From Diabrotica undecimpunctata (Eukaryota; Arthropoda; Insecta; Coleoptera; Chrysomelidae): a DNA stretch of 64,000 bases. The stretch spans positions 129,168,952 to 129,232,951 of the forward strand of contig NC_092806.1 in NCBI RefSeq assembly GCF_040954645.1, read 5' to 3'. A model generated the notes under the pieces. It was not told the DNA's origin, made no database searches, and worked only from the letters and a program-made list of their open reading frames with translations. Both the position numbers and the translations under genes were made by a program. This document shows, one piece after another, positions 1 through 11,853 of this stretch; within the stretch, counting starts at the first letter, position 1; every line of letters begins with the position of its first letter.

Positions 1-539
1 ATGATAGGAAAAGAACCTACCATCGACAGTTGATAAGGCAGACATTTGAAAGATGCGTGGCCGGTGCGAGACCGTGCGATCAGCGTAAAGTTATTCAGAG
101 TCACCAAGTTATACGATGACAAGCGAACCCGGGTTGTAGCTTGTAATTATAATTTAATTCTTTAAATTTTTAAACTATGTTTTCTCAAATATTTAATAAT
201 AATCCTTGTATCGGCATCATTTAATTTACCATGTACCGTTGACCTGAAGATGGGTAGTAAATAAGAGTATGCAAAACCGGTCGTTGGAGGTAGAATAAAT
301 TGATTGTGAGTAATTCTTATTCTTATTTCTTTTTACCTATTTGATAGGGACTCATAGAGGCAACATATTCAAAATTTTAAATAAAAATCCATGTAAAGTA
401 GATACCCAAATAATACCATTAAATATTTGAAACAGATATTTTTACACTTGAAACTGTCTGCTATACAATTTTATTTCTCCGTGGCGATTACTAAAACACT
501 ACAGCTAACGTAAAAGACTGTCGGCCAGAATTCTCTTTG
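1..539. other. Intergenic, nothing recognised
   Basis: AT-rich sequence with no open frame, repeat or motif that I can assign. The first 130 bases are somewhat GC-richer than the rest. Confidence 0.5.
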
Positions 540-1375
540 TCTTTCAATACTTAGTCATTTGGATCATCATCATCATTATGGCTTTACAACTCTGCGTGGG
601 TCCTAGCCTCCTCAAGAATTTCTCTCCGGTCCTCCATATCAGTCTCCTTCCTCCTCCTAAGCACGTATTCCCATATTTCTCCTGTCTTCATTGAAATTAT
701 CAAAGAACCTTGTTCTGGGTCTTCCTCTTCTTCTCTGACCAATGGGTATATCAAGGAGCGGTTTATTTAGCTGGGTCATTTTGTTCCATCCAGATTACAT
801 GCCCTATACACCTCAGACGTCCTATCTTAATATGTTTTATGATATCTGGTTCCTGGTATATTTGGAAGTTGTATCGTCTCTCCATTGTCATTCACTGCTC
901 CATAGATTCGATTTAGTACTTTTCTTTCGAAACATCCTAACATGTTTTCATTACTTTTCGTTAGAGTTCACGGTCTCTAAACAATATGTTAGGACTGGGC
1001 GTATTATTGTTTTCTATAGTTTTCTTTTTGCGTTTCTCGATAAAATTGTGGATTTAAGGAGGAGATTGAGGTCAAAATACTATCTGTTGGCTGTGCAAAT
1101 TCTGCGGTTTATCTCTGCGGTAGTATTATTTTCAGTGTGAAGGAGCGCTCCCAGGTATACAAATTTGTTCACTGCTTCAATGACGTCGTTTCCTATAACA
1201 AGTGGTCGTAGGATTTGTGGTTGCATGCTTATTTTCATATACTTTGTTTTGTTGGTGTTTATTATTAAACCTATTTTTGTAGCTGATTTTTTTAATGCTA
1301 CATACGCCTCTCGTACAGCGTTTTCCGCTCTCCCAACAATATTGATATTATCAACATAGGTAAGGATCTACCTGG
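540..1375 (-). pseudogene. LINE reverse transcriptase 3' remnant
   Basis: Read on the minus strand, 1360 to 1150 gives a degenerate RT palm and thumb. A YVDN sequence stands where the catalytic F/YADD should be, and is followed by INTNKTKYM and KFVYLGALLHT, the usual non-LTR RT order. Further downstream come the conserved C-terminal tail (RRIYGAVN-like) and a stretch reading PLVRRRGRPR-like. It ends with a short (ATG)n tail near 565-578. Stops and frameshifts are frequent and the second catalytic Asp is lost, so it is dead. The same tail type recurs at 43.7-43.9 kb, suggesting one family. The clade was not determined. Plus-strand frames over this segment are shadows. Confidence 0.75.
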
Positions 1376-1900
1376 CCCAGCCCGTTATTTGTTTTAATGT
1401 ATTTTTAGTCATTCGGATAGAGTTTATTATTTTAAAAACTGCATAATTTTACCGCTTTTTGCTTCTTGTAAGTATTTACTACTATTTTGTTTCTTGTAAG
1501 TATTTATCTATTTAAAAGATAAATAAATAATAAAGCATAGGAAGAAAACAACTGCACGGATGTAATTAATATCGAATTAGGCAAATGTTTACAACAATTA
1601 TTAAATTAAATATAATTTTAAATACCTATAAATAATTACATAACAATTATCTTAATAAATACTATAAACTGTTTTGCTTTTGAGACATCATTTATCAAGA
1701 TGTTATTTTTTTAAATCTGGTTCCATCAATTATTAATAAAAAATATAATATAATTATAAATATATAAAAATAGCTAAATAATAATTATCTTAGTAAATTT
1801 TAACACGTATTCTTTTAAAACTCAACCTTTTTGGACTTTAAAACCGAACAATTATTAGGAGGTACTCCATTTTTTAATTAGGTACCATTAATATTTAATT
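1376..1900. other. AT-rich spacer
   Basis: Very AT-rich, with many short direct repeats of TATAAATA type. No coding or structural signal was recognised. Confidence 0.5.
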
Positions 1901-1904
1901 TTTC

Positions 1905-2310
1905 GACAATCCTTTGTGGATGTTGGCTCGCAGAGAAGTCGTTACTTCCGTGTTTTTCTAGCAACTTCCCTCCATATTCTGATCCTAAAAATCTTAAGGT
2001 ATTCTTCTACATTATTATTCCATTTTTATGCAATCGTTCTCTTTTTCTTCTGCCCTCTAGGTTTTAGAATGTCAATATCTTCATATTTTCATTACCTGAC
2101 ATCCAAGCGATGTGTCCAGTCCATCGTATCCTCTGCAGTTTAATCAATTTCACAATAACTGGATCTGTGTATAGCTGGTACAATTTAAAGTTATATCTTC
2201 GACACCACAGCCCATTTTCATTTACGGTCACAAAAAGCTTTCGAAGTATTTTCCTCTTAAAGTTACCAAGTATTCTCTTGTCGTTTTGGGGTAAAGTTCC
2301 CATTTCAGCC
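1905..2310 (-). pseudogene. LINE C-terminal fragment
   Basis: The minus strand shows the conserved non-LTR C-terminal tail: KRKILRKLF, then ENGLWCRRYNFKLYQLY, then IKLQRIRWTGHIAWM, then (after a break) a basic KPRGQKKKR segment and a final IWREVARKTRK. In this LINE family such residues lie after the RT domain. Only the last 120 or so residues remain, so this is a 5'-truncated or decayed insertion. It resembles the fragments at 11.9 and 43.6 kb. Confidence 0.7.
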
Positions 2311-2339
2311 CCATTATGTTACAACTGTTGTTATTAAGA

Positions 2340-3192
2340 TCTTGTAAATATTAAGCTTTACTGCATGTTTTAGGTTTTTATTTCTCAGACGTTTCTTAAC
2401 TCTTTCAGTACCATTTTTGCTTCAACAAACGAAAAAATAAGCTTTTACTTAAAATGTACTTGTATGAACTGCATGAAAGATTAGTCAAACAGTCCGCTTT
2501 CTACACACTTTTATTCTGTAAAACGCAATAAGAGTATCTGTTTTATCTATGCCACCCATGGACTTATTATACTTTTGTATAACTTCGGATCGATTTACGT
2601 CAATGGAACATTTTTTTTTTATTCTAACTTTAACGAAGTTGGATACCATTATCACTGGCTTGTTATCTAACGATCTGGTTACTATAATTCCATCTGAAGA
2701 TATAATTTGTTCCGTTGATCTTCTCTTGTTTTCTTTTAATCTTTTACATTATTTAGAGGTGATTTAGAAAATCTGTTGATCTTAGTCCTACCAGTAACAA
2801 ATATTTATTATTGATATTGAGAATTTGTAAAAGATAATAGCTCGTAAAATAATTCTAACAATACAATGCATGCTTATCAGGTTTAAGTCCTTTTAATAAT
2901 TTCAATACGATACACATATTTCCTGTCTACGATACAGGCTGCACTCTGTCCATATTTTAAATTAAAAGGTTCTATTTCTGTGGTACTACCTTTATAGTTT
3001 AGAAAATTGTAAATTAATCCACTTTCACCACCTAATAAATACAGTTTTACTCACCATGGATTGGGCATGGGATTGGGATCTCCCTTTGAAGGGCATGATT
3101 TGTTCGTCTATGTAAACATTTGTTCCTATCTGCAGTTCTCTACATCTCTTTAGGACTGATTTAAAAACTAGTCGAACTTTCCACTGTCTAAC
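2340..3192 (-). pseudogene. piggyBac-type transposase remnant
   Basis: Minus-strand translation gives piggyBac signatures in the right order. Near 3108-3077 is YIDEQIMPFKGRS, the first catalytic Asp block. Near 3035-2990 is GGESGLIYNFLNYKG. Near 2700-2620 is a segment ending KPVIMVSNFV. Near 2580-2530 is VIQKYNKSMGGIDKTD, the block holding the last catalytic Asp. Several frames are needed and stops intervene, for example after IKRT near 2885. The N-terminal third is missing: the next sequence upstream is a Tc1 remnant that starts within a few bases. No TTAA-flanked terminal repeat was found. The family call is strong; the element is inactive. Confidence 0.82.
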
Positions 3193-3194
3193 TG

Positions 3195-4115
3195 TTCTTA
3201 ATTTATATTACTGGTATGTATTACTGCTTGACCACGATCTCTCATACTGAAAATCACCGTTCTTATTTCATTTTAATCAGTTTGATCCCAAATTTGATTT
3301 GATCTAATGTATTTAGTGCATTATGTAGTTGTCGTAATCATCTTCCTACGATGTTCCAAACATGTTCTATTGGGTTGAGGTCGGGACTTCTCGCAGGCCA
3401 AACCATGGTAGGAATTCCAACCTTCTAACGATATTGCTACACAATTCTTGCAATAGGTGGCCTGGAATTATTTTGCATAAGCATGAAATTTTTCCCAAGA
3501 AATGATGCAAATGGCACCACGTGCTCTATAATGTCTCTAATGTAAAAAGTCTAATGTAAACCGCCCGTGATCCATTCTAACTAACTCCGCACGATCTTCC
3601 AAGTTAACCCCACCCCACACCATCACCTACCATACTGTACAGTCCATGCAGTGTTACACTGTACATAGCGTTCCTCAGGCCTTCTCTACACTCTGTTCTG
3701 CCTGTCATAAAAAAACAGTACCTGGATTGATCGGTGAACAATATTCTTCTTCAATCGTCATTATTCCAAACAACACGTTCACGAGCAAAATGCAATCTTT
3801 GCCTTCTATGATTTCTGGTTAATAATGGGCCAGTACGGATTCTAAAATTATAACCATCCAAAAATTCATTTTTACTAATTGACTGAGAAGTACTGGTAAC
3901 AAACCTTTGTCTCAGTGAACGAAATGTCAAAAACCGGTCGTGATTAGGAGTTGTAAGCTTTCTACAGCCCTGACCGGGTCTTCTCGAGTTACTTCCAGTA
4001 ACAGTTAAACGTGTTAAGAGTCTTGAAATGGTTGACTGAGTGACATTAAAGCGTTCAGCGAGTTTAACTTGATGATATCCCTCTTCGCGAAGAGTAACGA
4101 TTCTAATACAGTCAT
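3195..4115 (-). pseudogene. Tc1/mariner transposase remnant
   Basis: The minus strand encodes a decayed Tc1-like transposase of about 300 codons. Near 4110-3990 is a helix-turn-helix start (RIVTLREEGYHQVKLAERF, then STISRLLTRL). Next comes a second HTH segment with FRSLRQRFVTS. The catalytic end near 3410-3350 reads WPARSPDLNPIEHVWNIVGR. The last residues near 3250-3200 (SMRDRGQAVI) match the C-terminus of the family. Frameshifts and stops occur in the middle. A possible left element end with a TA dinucleotide lies near 4424-4428 (GCGCGCAGTATA). I could not find a matching right terminal repeat, so the 3' end may be lost. Confidence 0.85.
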
Positions 4116-5190
4116 TTTTGACAAATTTCGATTTTCTTGCTGCTAGTGGTTTATTTCAAAGGAAACAATACTTAATACACCTGAAAAACTCCTTTGAATA
4201 TTCAGCACAACGTATTCCAACCCAACTAATTCGAATTAAAATAAAGCACAACAAGCATGTTTTTAATTTGCTAGCAAAAAATGGTGAAAACATCATCGTA
4301 TTTTACTGTTTTTCCTATCAACTTTACAATATACCGGAGGTCACAATATAATCACAAAAATCGAAACATTAAAATTATTTGATTTTGGATTTTTAAAATT
4401 ATACGTTAATTTTGGCGCGCAGTATATTACCCAAAATACCATAATACCAGTATTATTGTACACCATGCTATAACTGTAACTGCAGTATTTTTTTATACCT
4501 ACCGTTTATGGCAACTCTTTAGGAACTGTTTAAATCCAAAAAGGTAAGATTTACTTTATACTCTTAAATCTTTGTCTGATTGTCAAAGTATTGCGGCACA
4601 CTTCTAATAAAATAATCCTAACTTTTTATAATAAGGTGTTATTTATAAGCATACTTTCTAAATCTATATTTAGAACTATAAGCCCTTGACTGCTTAACAA
4701 ATAAGGAGCCCACCTGTAATAAATCCTTCCGAATTAAAGGAAGTAACATTTCTAGGAAATGAAACAATTATTTACATACATTCCTATTTTAGCTGCAGAA
4801 AGCGATTAGTTCATTTTCAAAGAATTTCTCGCTTGTTTTTCTTACACGTTGGAAAGCGCGAACCAATGTACCGATTATACCATAAATGTTATTAGCAGTA
4901 ACTTACTTTTAAGTAATGAACAAGACAAGTACTGTATAAGGAACAAACATCTTCTTTAATGTCACCTGTAGTTATCTATCTACTTGTATTCAGAAGTATA
5001 TCTAATAATTATTATTTCTGTGAATACTTTTTTTTTTTCATATAAACTATATTATTAATTATTATATTAAATTGGAATAAAGTAGAATCTTAATTAAAAC
5101 TACTTTATATTTCATCTTTCGATTTAAAAATATAGTTTTGATTTCCAAGATATTGTTTTAATTTCCAAGGGAGATGCAACATATACACGG
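4116..5190. other. AT-rich spacer with Tc1 5' flank
   Basis: The part up to about 4428 is probably the 5' untranslated end of the Tc1-like element. From 4440 to 5190 I see AT-rich sequence without recognisable coding or repeat structure. Confidence 0.4.
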
Positions 5191-5194
5191 TTCA

Positions 5195-5955
5195 CAATTT
5201 GTTGATAGCTCACTACAAGTTTAACCCTAATTAGAAAACTGAAATACAGAGAGGATAGGTAATACGATATAATAGTAAAAACCAACCTAAAACTGACGGT
5301 TTAAGACTATTTCGACTAACCCACCTTATATCTGAAGGAATACAATACCTTATAATCCTATTACGGGGGTATTTTGAATGGTAAGAGATGAACGACCAGT
5401 GTCGTAGAGTATATGATTGAAACATTTATTTGAACTAAATAAATATATTTTTTAAATTGTACTTATGTAAATTGTATTTTTTAATAAAACTTATTTATTT
5501 TATTCAAAAATAAAAAGTTTCTTGTCATTTGTAAAAGATACATTTATTTAATTAAGGAAAAAGGCGCCAAATGTCGCCTGGCATAATTTCCAATGTGTTT
5601 TAAATGTATCCATTATTTTCGAATCCGGAGAAAACTAATAAATATTTTTGAAAAATTTAAACGCAGAATGAAACATTACATTATTACTCAGGGCAGAAAG
5701 TCCCTAAAAACTTCTACAATGTTTATTTTAATATGTTATGTAACAAGGGTGAAAATAAAAGAAAAAATATAGTATAATTTTTAATTGAAAATATTGCATG
5801 CAAAAGAAACTTCTTATTTATTCTAAAAAATATTTCATTCTGCCTTTAAATTTTTCAAAAATGCTTTTTAGTTTTCTCAGGATTTGAAAAAAAATGGATA
5901 CATTTAAAACACATTGAAGACTTTGACAGGCGACATTTTGCGCCTTTCCCCTTTA
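5195..5955. repeat. Dispersed repeat A ending in a foldback
   Basis: Bases 5195-5760 match, in reverse complement, bases 47597-48175 of the same window over nearly the whole length. From 5561 to 5955 the repeat is an inverted repeat of itself. The left arm starts GGCGCCAAATGTCGCCTGG and the right arm ends CAGGCGACATTTTGCGCC. The conserved GGGCAGAAAGTCCC block occurs in the left arm. A third foldback copy lies at 16150-16557 without the unique flank. No coding capacity was seen. It behaves like a non-autonomous foldback element carried in a larger repeat. Confidence 0.8.
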
Positions 5956-6004
5956 AAACCTTACGATTACAACTACTATTACTTACCTTATATAATTACG
6001 ATTA

Positions 6005-7388
6005 GAAAACTATTCAAATTCAAAATAAATAGGATCAACTTCGGAATCCGAGTCGTCTTGAGGGTTAGTAATTAGGTTAATAATCTCTACGGTTGCATCA
6101 ATTATGTTATCAAGATCCCACATTTTTTGTTCTTCTTCTATTACATGTCTTACTGCATCTTTCCAGTTTTGTTTTGTAATATGTTATAAAGACTCGTATA
6201 ACAATTCACGTACAGCTTGTATTTTATATGACGTATTTTTTCTAGCCACATAACTTTTCATTTGTGCCCAAATGAGTTCAATTGGATTTATTTCGCAGTG
6301 GTAGGGTGGAAGTCTAAAGACTGTGATGTTCTTTCCGCCATTTTGTCAACTACGTATTTCTTGAACTTAGATTTGTGTTGCCGGGCAATTTTTAAAAGTT
6401 CTGCTTTTACCATTCCATCTTCGTAAGGCAGATACTTATTCCGCAGCCAGTCAAGAATATCCTGTTTCTTCCACGCATTCGTTAGAAGTCTTTCTACTAG
6501 TCGTGAATGATAAGGTGCATTATCTAATACTATAATTGAATTTGGTGGTATGTGTTTAATCATTTGCTCAAAATACTCTTCGAAAACATCAGCTGTCATC
6601 TCCTCGTGATAGTCTTTTGTGCTTTTGGAATGAAATTCCAACAAACCATGCTTAACAAATCCTTTTTCACTGCCAATGTGAGAAATTATTAATCTACTGC
6701 CTTTACCAGAAGGTGGGGAGATACCAGTAGACCAACCTTCCATAAAGACTTGCCTGGAGCTTAATATATTTTTATCTGACTAAATTTTTTTTAGAGTATG
6801 ACCTGAGTTTACCCACGTTTCATCCTGGTAGAAGATGGGCCTTTCTTCAGCCCGGAATTTTCGTATGAATCTTAGATAATTTCTTCTCCAACATCATCTT
6901 CTCCTCCCGGTCAATCAAAAGTGATTTTCGGTCTGATTTCTCCCACCGGAAATTTAATTCTTTTAAAACTTGCCACAATTTAGTTCGTCCGATATGAGAC
7001 AAATCCGGGTCGTCTCTAACTTCTTGTAAAATTTTGTTTAGGTTTGGTATTTCTTTTTTGAAAAAAAAAATCCATGAATTTTCCTTCGAATACCATTTTT
7101 GGCAAATTCATCAATTTCAATAGGCTTTTTCCCTCTCTTTAAGTTTTCGTTTGTGTTTGGGTTAGCTATACCGTGTTTTTTTCTTTCTGATAGGAACCTA
7201 TATAAAGTTGACTCTCCTACGCCAGTCATGTTGGCACAACTTTCGACTATGTTGCGAACAGTGTTTGTGGGATTCTGAGAAACCAGAGCATCGTGAACAT
7301 TCAGGACAATAGTCTTCTCTCTTGGTGAATAGACAGACTTACTGATTGTACGCAACAGTACCAGTGTAAAACTTGATGATGAAGCCAT
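6005..7388 (-). pseudogene. DDE (Tc1/mariner-like, long-spacer) transposase
   Basis: This is a cut-and-paste transposase of the DDE_3/IS630-like type, on the minus strand. The likely start is the Met at 7388 (MASSSS). An N-terminal HTH region follows, with GVGESTLYRFLSERKKHG near 7230-7170. The first catalytic Asp is in YQDETW (6830-6813), the second in VLDNAPYH (about 6530-6505), and the Glu in CEINPIELIWAQ (about 6297-6262). The spacing from second Asp to Glu is about 80 residues, far longer than the 34 of classical Tc1. Breaks: a frameshift near 6950-6890, a stop just before 6780, a frameshift just before the Glu block near 6315, and a stop near 6187. The C-terminus is acidic (DDSDSEVD). 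Damage is limited, so this is a fairly recent copy. Confidence 0.85.
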
Positions 7389-7944
7389 CACAAACAATCC
7401 AACAAAACGAGCACGAGCGAAAGGTACGTATATGTTCGTAGGTATATGGAATAAAAAATCACTCACGCACTGCATATAATTCGCAAAAGAAATATTCGAG
7501 ACGCTAATTACTGCCGTAGACGCGGAAACACTGACGAGCCGTAAATAATATGCGATCAAAAACGTACTAAACAAAAAAATTGTTTTCGTTCGTAATAACT
7601 TCACCCTTTCAAGTTAAGTTTAGAATATAATTATATTATTAAAAATCTGGGGAATTCCATCTTAATTATCTTCCAACGCATAGTACATTCGGATATGGAT
7701 TCCAGGTTTTCTAGTAAAGTGATTAAACGCGAAGATTAGTATTGAAATATCCAAAGAGATAAGGTATTCTTCTTTACAAAATTGTTAAAGGTTAAATTCT
7801 TATTTTTATTAATATAATATAATAACCAACATTAGTCGTGAAAGTTTCAATTGTTTTTTTTTTGCTAAATATATTAGTATTAATATATTATCAATATTAT
7901 ATATAACAGTATTAAAACATTATATTATTATTTAATGAATAAAC
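7389..7944. other. Transposon flank and AT-rich spacer
   Basis: The 5' flank of the transposase is followed by AT-rich sequence. The upstream open extension on the minus strand to 7604 does not resemble a protein family and is probably not translated. No terminal inverted repeat was confirmed. Confidence 0.4.
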
Positions 7945-8330
7945 ACCTTAGGAACGCCTATGATTTACCACCGTTTTATGAGTTTGAGGCATATTTCGTG
8001 CTCTCAACAATTTGTGAACAGAGTATAGGTGTTTCCATTCGTATAATTGCATATCTGGCGTTATATTTTGACTGAAATCGTTGAATCTTCTGTATATTTT
8101 TATGATTAGCTGTATGCCGGATGTGTTGTCCATACTGACCAATACAGCTACTGGCTTTAAAATGCATTTGTAAATAAGCAATTTATTCTGCATCCTAAGT
8201 TTTGAGTCGCCACTTAAATACCAATGCATACTTCTATATAGACCGTTTATTCCAGATGTTGGTACCCCAATTAAGTCTACTATGTTTGCGAATACATAGA
8301 CATTTAACCACATTATTAACCGGTATGCAG
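7945..8330 (-). pseudogene. Jockey-like LINE RT C-terminal remnant
   Basis: The minus strand reads SKLRMQNKLLIYKCILKPV followed by IQLIIKIYRRFNDF and MQLYEWKHLYSVHKLL. The same order (NKILIYKTVIKPIWTYG, then AIMERCQSKILRAIVDAP) occurs in the better preserved Jockey-like copy at 35.2-36.4 kb. Only the post-RT segment is left, about 120 codons, with the WTYG region corrupted. No tail or target duplication was found. Confidence 0.6.
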
Positions 8331-8950
8331 TTGTTAATAGGAACTGGTGGCGTGTTAGTTTTTTTTATGTAAACGTTATCTGCGTTGTTTTTCAACTTTT
8401 TTGCGTATTTTGCCTTGAAAACAGAACAGTTCGGTTAAACAGAATTTTAAAAGTAGATATATTGGATTGGAAAATACAGAAAAGGAAAAGACAGTTCGAT
8501 TTTAGAGATGATCTACACATTCTACATGATATACCGTAGAAAATGCACATTTTCAAGCATATTTCTGATAGTTTTGACTGCCCCATGAATTTGTTTCTTA
8601 AATCCAAACTGATATTCTGTGTACTAATATTATAGTCATACAACTATCTATAATGTTCCGAAAAAATCGTTTAAATAATTGGTGCATAACATTTATTCAA
8701 CAAGCTAATTGGGCGATACGATGACACTTCTATGTGATCTTTATTGAATAAGAATTATATGGACAAGGTTTTATTGGGATGTGAACTAAATTATTTTTCA
8801 TAATAAATTAGAGTAAACTGGTCCATAATCGGTCTTTTTTTTTTTTAAGTGTATAGTACCTTGAATAAGTGTTTGTTAATTATAGTAAGGGTACCGATGC
8901 ATGGGTATGGATGTAAGGAAGCAAACTAATAATAATTTCAAGTAATCCTT
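8331..8950. other. AT-rich spacer
   Basis: No recognisable gene, repeat or RNA. Short open frames here look random. Confidence 0.45.
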
Positions 8951-9019
8951 TATTTATAATAAATGTTATAAGTCCCACTATGGACCACTCGTACCACTAT
9001 GAACCACTATATGGTCCAT

Positions 9020-11250
9020 TGTGGGAATCATAGTGGAATTTTTAATAAAAACACTTTTACTACCAAAAAATTCACAGGAAAAATAAACTGGCAAGCAGCC
9101 CTAGCTGTACTTCCACTAATGGTAGGAGCGGCAGCTTTAGTAAAATATCTTCTGCTCCTACTGTATCTACATCGGGTTTGTCGGAGAAAACAAATTTGCC
9201 GGCCACAATTCTCTTCATGAAAAAGATATTATATTCATTTCCACTTAATAACCCGACCGACATAATATTTAACAGTTTTTTGTTTTATATCTTACTATAA
9301 CATAGTCCGGATTTTGAATAGACAAATCTTGATTATCTGATCAAGCTCTGTGAAGCTTTCTAAATCGCTAGAATCGTTGCAAATCTCTTCACTAACATCA
9401 CTGTTTGAACTAATGTCTTCATTATAAACTTGACGTTAAACTTTGTTAGTCTCCTGCTTTTTCTCTTCTAAAAGTGTTTTTTAGTCAATCTTTCTGTATG
9501 CTGTTCCTCTATGGCATCTTTTCTGGGGGTATCTGATATTATTTGTGACTGTAGATTCTTTCTGCTTTTCCTAAGGTTTCTCCTAGCTGCTTCTTCTTCT
9601 TCTTATAATGGCGCTACAACCCTTTGTGAGTCTCGGTTTGCTTAACAATGTTCTTCCATTCTGCCCTGTCGGATACTTTCCTTCGATACTGCCTGATGTT
9701 CATGGTTTTAAGATACCTCTCTACGTCGTCTATCCATCTTTTACGGGGCCTTCCTCTTGTTCTATTTCCTTGGGGCTTCCATCTCTGGACTACTTTTACA
9801 GCTCGATTATCTGGCATTCTTTCTAGGTGACCAAGCCAGTTTAGTCTTTGTGACTTTACAAATCTGACAATATCTGCGCTCTGCATTAGTTCATCCAGCT
9901 CGTGGTTCATTTTAATTCTCCACGAACTATAGCTGCATTGGGTTGGCCCAAATATCTTCCTTAGTATTTTGCGCTCAAATATTCTCAGTTGATTTTCATC
10001 AGTGGTTGAGAGGGTCCACGTTTCACATCCAATTGTGACCACTGGTCTAATTACTGTTTTGTAGATTCTCAGCTTAGACTCACGATTCAGTAACTTACTT
10101 TTCATTAAGTCTTTGTATGCCTAAAAGCACTTATTACCGCTAAGAATCCGTGCTTGTATTTCTTGACTGAGCTGCATTTAACCTAATTTGTTGAGTGGTT
10201 TTTATATTGGATGGGTCAATAATTGAGCTGAAATGTCGTGGTTCTTCTACATCCTGATTATTTTTTACATCCTGAACATCTTTTACATCCTGAAAATCAC
10301 TCTCTGAAAAATTTGGGAATTCAGAGGTGCTGTGCCTGTTTTTTTAAATCCGTTGAGAATGTTGTCAGTAGTGAATGCTTTAGGGTAGGCGGTACCAACA
10401 ACACTACAAACATCATAAATGGTCATAGGTATATCAGGATGATTTAGCATCATCGTCAACTCCTCGGATATAATAGATTTTAAATGGAAAGAAGCAGCTC
10501 ATGTTGAGCGGTTTTAATTTGTGACTGCAATGGGGTGGCAATGCCAATAAAATAATTCCATTATCTCTACACATGTTCGGCATAAGAACATCATAACGGC
10601 TCTCATGCTTGTTAAAAATTAATAGAACTGGAAATTGTTTACTGCATCGCACGTGTTTGATAAAGTGCTCTATATACTTAAGAAAATTGTCTCCTGCCAT
10701 CCAACCGAAGGGAGACGCTGCACCAGCTAATCCTAGATCCCAGTAAGCATGAAAGGCTAAAATATTTTCCTCGGGAATACAAAGAATGGAGGCACAAAAG
10801 TCCCATTAGCGCATATTGCAGTGCACATTGTTATTAATGTGCCTCTTTCGGCGCTTATCACTTTGCCAATTTGTTTTTGTTTAAGGCTAGCAAGTACCTT
10901 CCCTGGTTTATGCACATGGGTGACACCAGTCTCATCACAATTGTATATTTTGTTTAAGTGGATATTATGTTTCGCTATCAACACTTCTCAAGTTTGTAAA
11001 AAATGTAGCCACGTTACGCTTTTTGAAACTTTTGGCTCTGCTAGTTGTTTCTGGTTGTCCTAAAATTACTCATCCATTCGACTCCAGCTCGTTTCTTCTC
11101 ATTCCAAGCTCTGCTTTTTGCATGTACATGCTGCACACTATGCTTTTTGGATGCAGTCATCAATGACATTTGATTTTCTACTACATCTTGTACTGTAGAA
11201 TGCATAGACCTTGCATATATTTCATGATCCTCTAGATTTTTTTTAGAAAA
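9020..11250 (-). pseudogene. pogo-like (DDE_1) transposase, broken
   Basis: Minus strand, N to C: a CENPB-type region near 11110-11000 (RAWNEKKRAGVEWM); the first catalytic Asp in IYNCDETGVTHVHKPGKVL near 10950-10905; ERGTLITMCTAICANGTFVP near 10850-10800; PVLLIFNKHESRYD near 10630-10590; and LPPHCSHKLKPLN near 10545-10505. The second-Asp block reads FNKH where the family has a DNH motif, so that catalytic Asp appears lost. The long C-terminal tail continues across the LINE insertion: the frame before 10170 and after 9591 joins without loss. It ends with a segment resembling the pogo C-terminal domain near 9290-9080. Several stops and frameshifts are present. Confidence 0.82.
9591..10169 (-). 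mobile_element. 5'-truncated LINE inserted in pogo
   Basis: A 163-codon minus frame (10105-9614) is an intact LINE C-terminal tail: SKLRIYKTVIRPV, ETWTLSTTDENQLRIFERKILRKIFG, SQRLNWLGHLERMPD, then RGRPRKRWIDDVERYLK. Upstream, to 10169, the frame continues through one stop (LSQEIQARI). It ends at an (AAG)n tail. The hexamer AGCTGC flanks it at 9585-9590 and 10170-10175, a probable short target duplication, and the pogo reading frame resumes on both sides. So this is a recent 5'-truncated retrotransposition into an older transposon. Confidence 0.82.
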
Positions 11251-11853
11251 CTGCTGACAGATAGGATCTTGGATGTCTCGGCATATTCAATTCTGCAAAG
11301 AATGAAAATGTAGCATAGACCGCATTATGTCACCATATCCCAGTATAGACCGCTTTTTATTCCCATTATGGACAATGGCGCATCTACAAATTTTATGAAA
11401 ATGGTAGAGCTATGTATGTTTTAGATATCCATACCAAATTCAAGTTAAAAAGCATACATTTCGGCGGATTATTCGAAAAAATCTGATCATGGAAATAAAA
11501 ATGTTCGGCTGATCACTCACCTTAATTTTCAAAATATCGAAACGCGTAATTGAAAAACTAACACGAGATTCGGAGGCGGCGCTTTTATGATAGCACACAC
11601 ACTGAAATATAGTTCTGCCGCGACGACAAAATAGCCAGGAGAGTAAAATTCCCATTATGGACCGCGTCCCCTTATGGAGCAGGTCCATATAAAATTATAA
11701 GTTATAATGTAATGAACATGGAAATAAGATCGATAAATTTGTATATCTGTGGGCCAGTAGGTCTACTGTCCATAACAGATACGAGTTAAGTGAGTTGATA
11801 ATTTTCTCCCAGGTGAGGTTATAATTCTAGAGCTTAATTTACTATGTTATGCA

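Larger units (their letters stand above)
8955..11690 (-). mobile_element. pogo-like DNA transposon, LINE-interrupted
   Basis: The transposase remnant inside is bordered on both sides by clustered copies of a TATGGACC-like motif. On the left they lie at about 8973-9030 (CCCACTATGGACCACT and related repeats). On the right they lie at about 11306-11380 and 11650-11690 (CCCATTATGGACC, TATGGAGCAGGTCCATA). Subterminal arrays of this kind are typical of transposase binding sites. The exact ends and TA target duplication could not be fixed. A LINE at 9591-10169 sits inside, so without it the element would be about 2.15 kb. Confidence 0.65.

Noticed and set aside
742..1140. 132-codon plus-strand open frame
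   Set aside because: Antisense to a clear LINE RT remnant; the plus translation has no family character.
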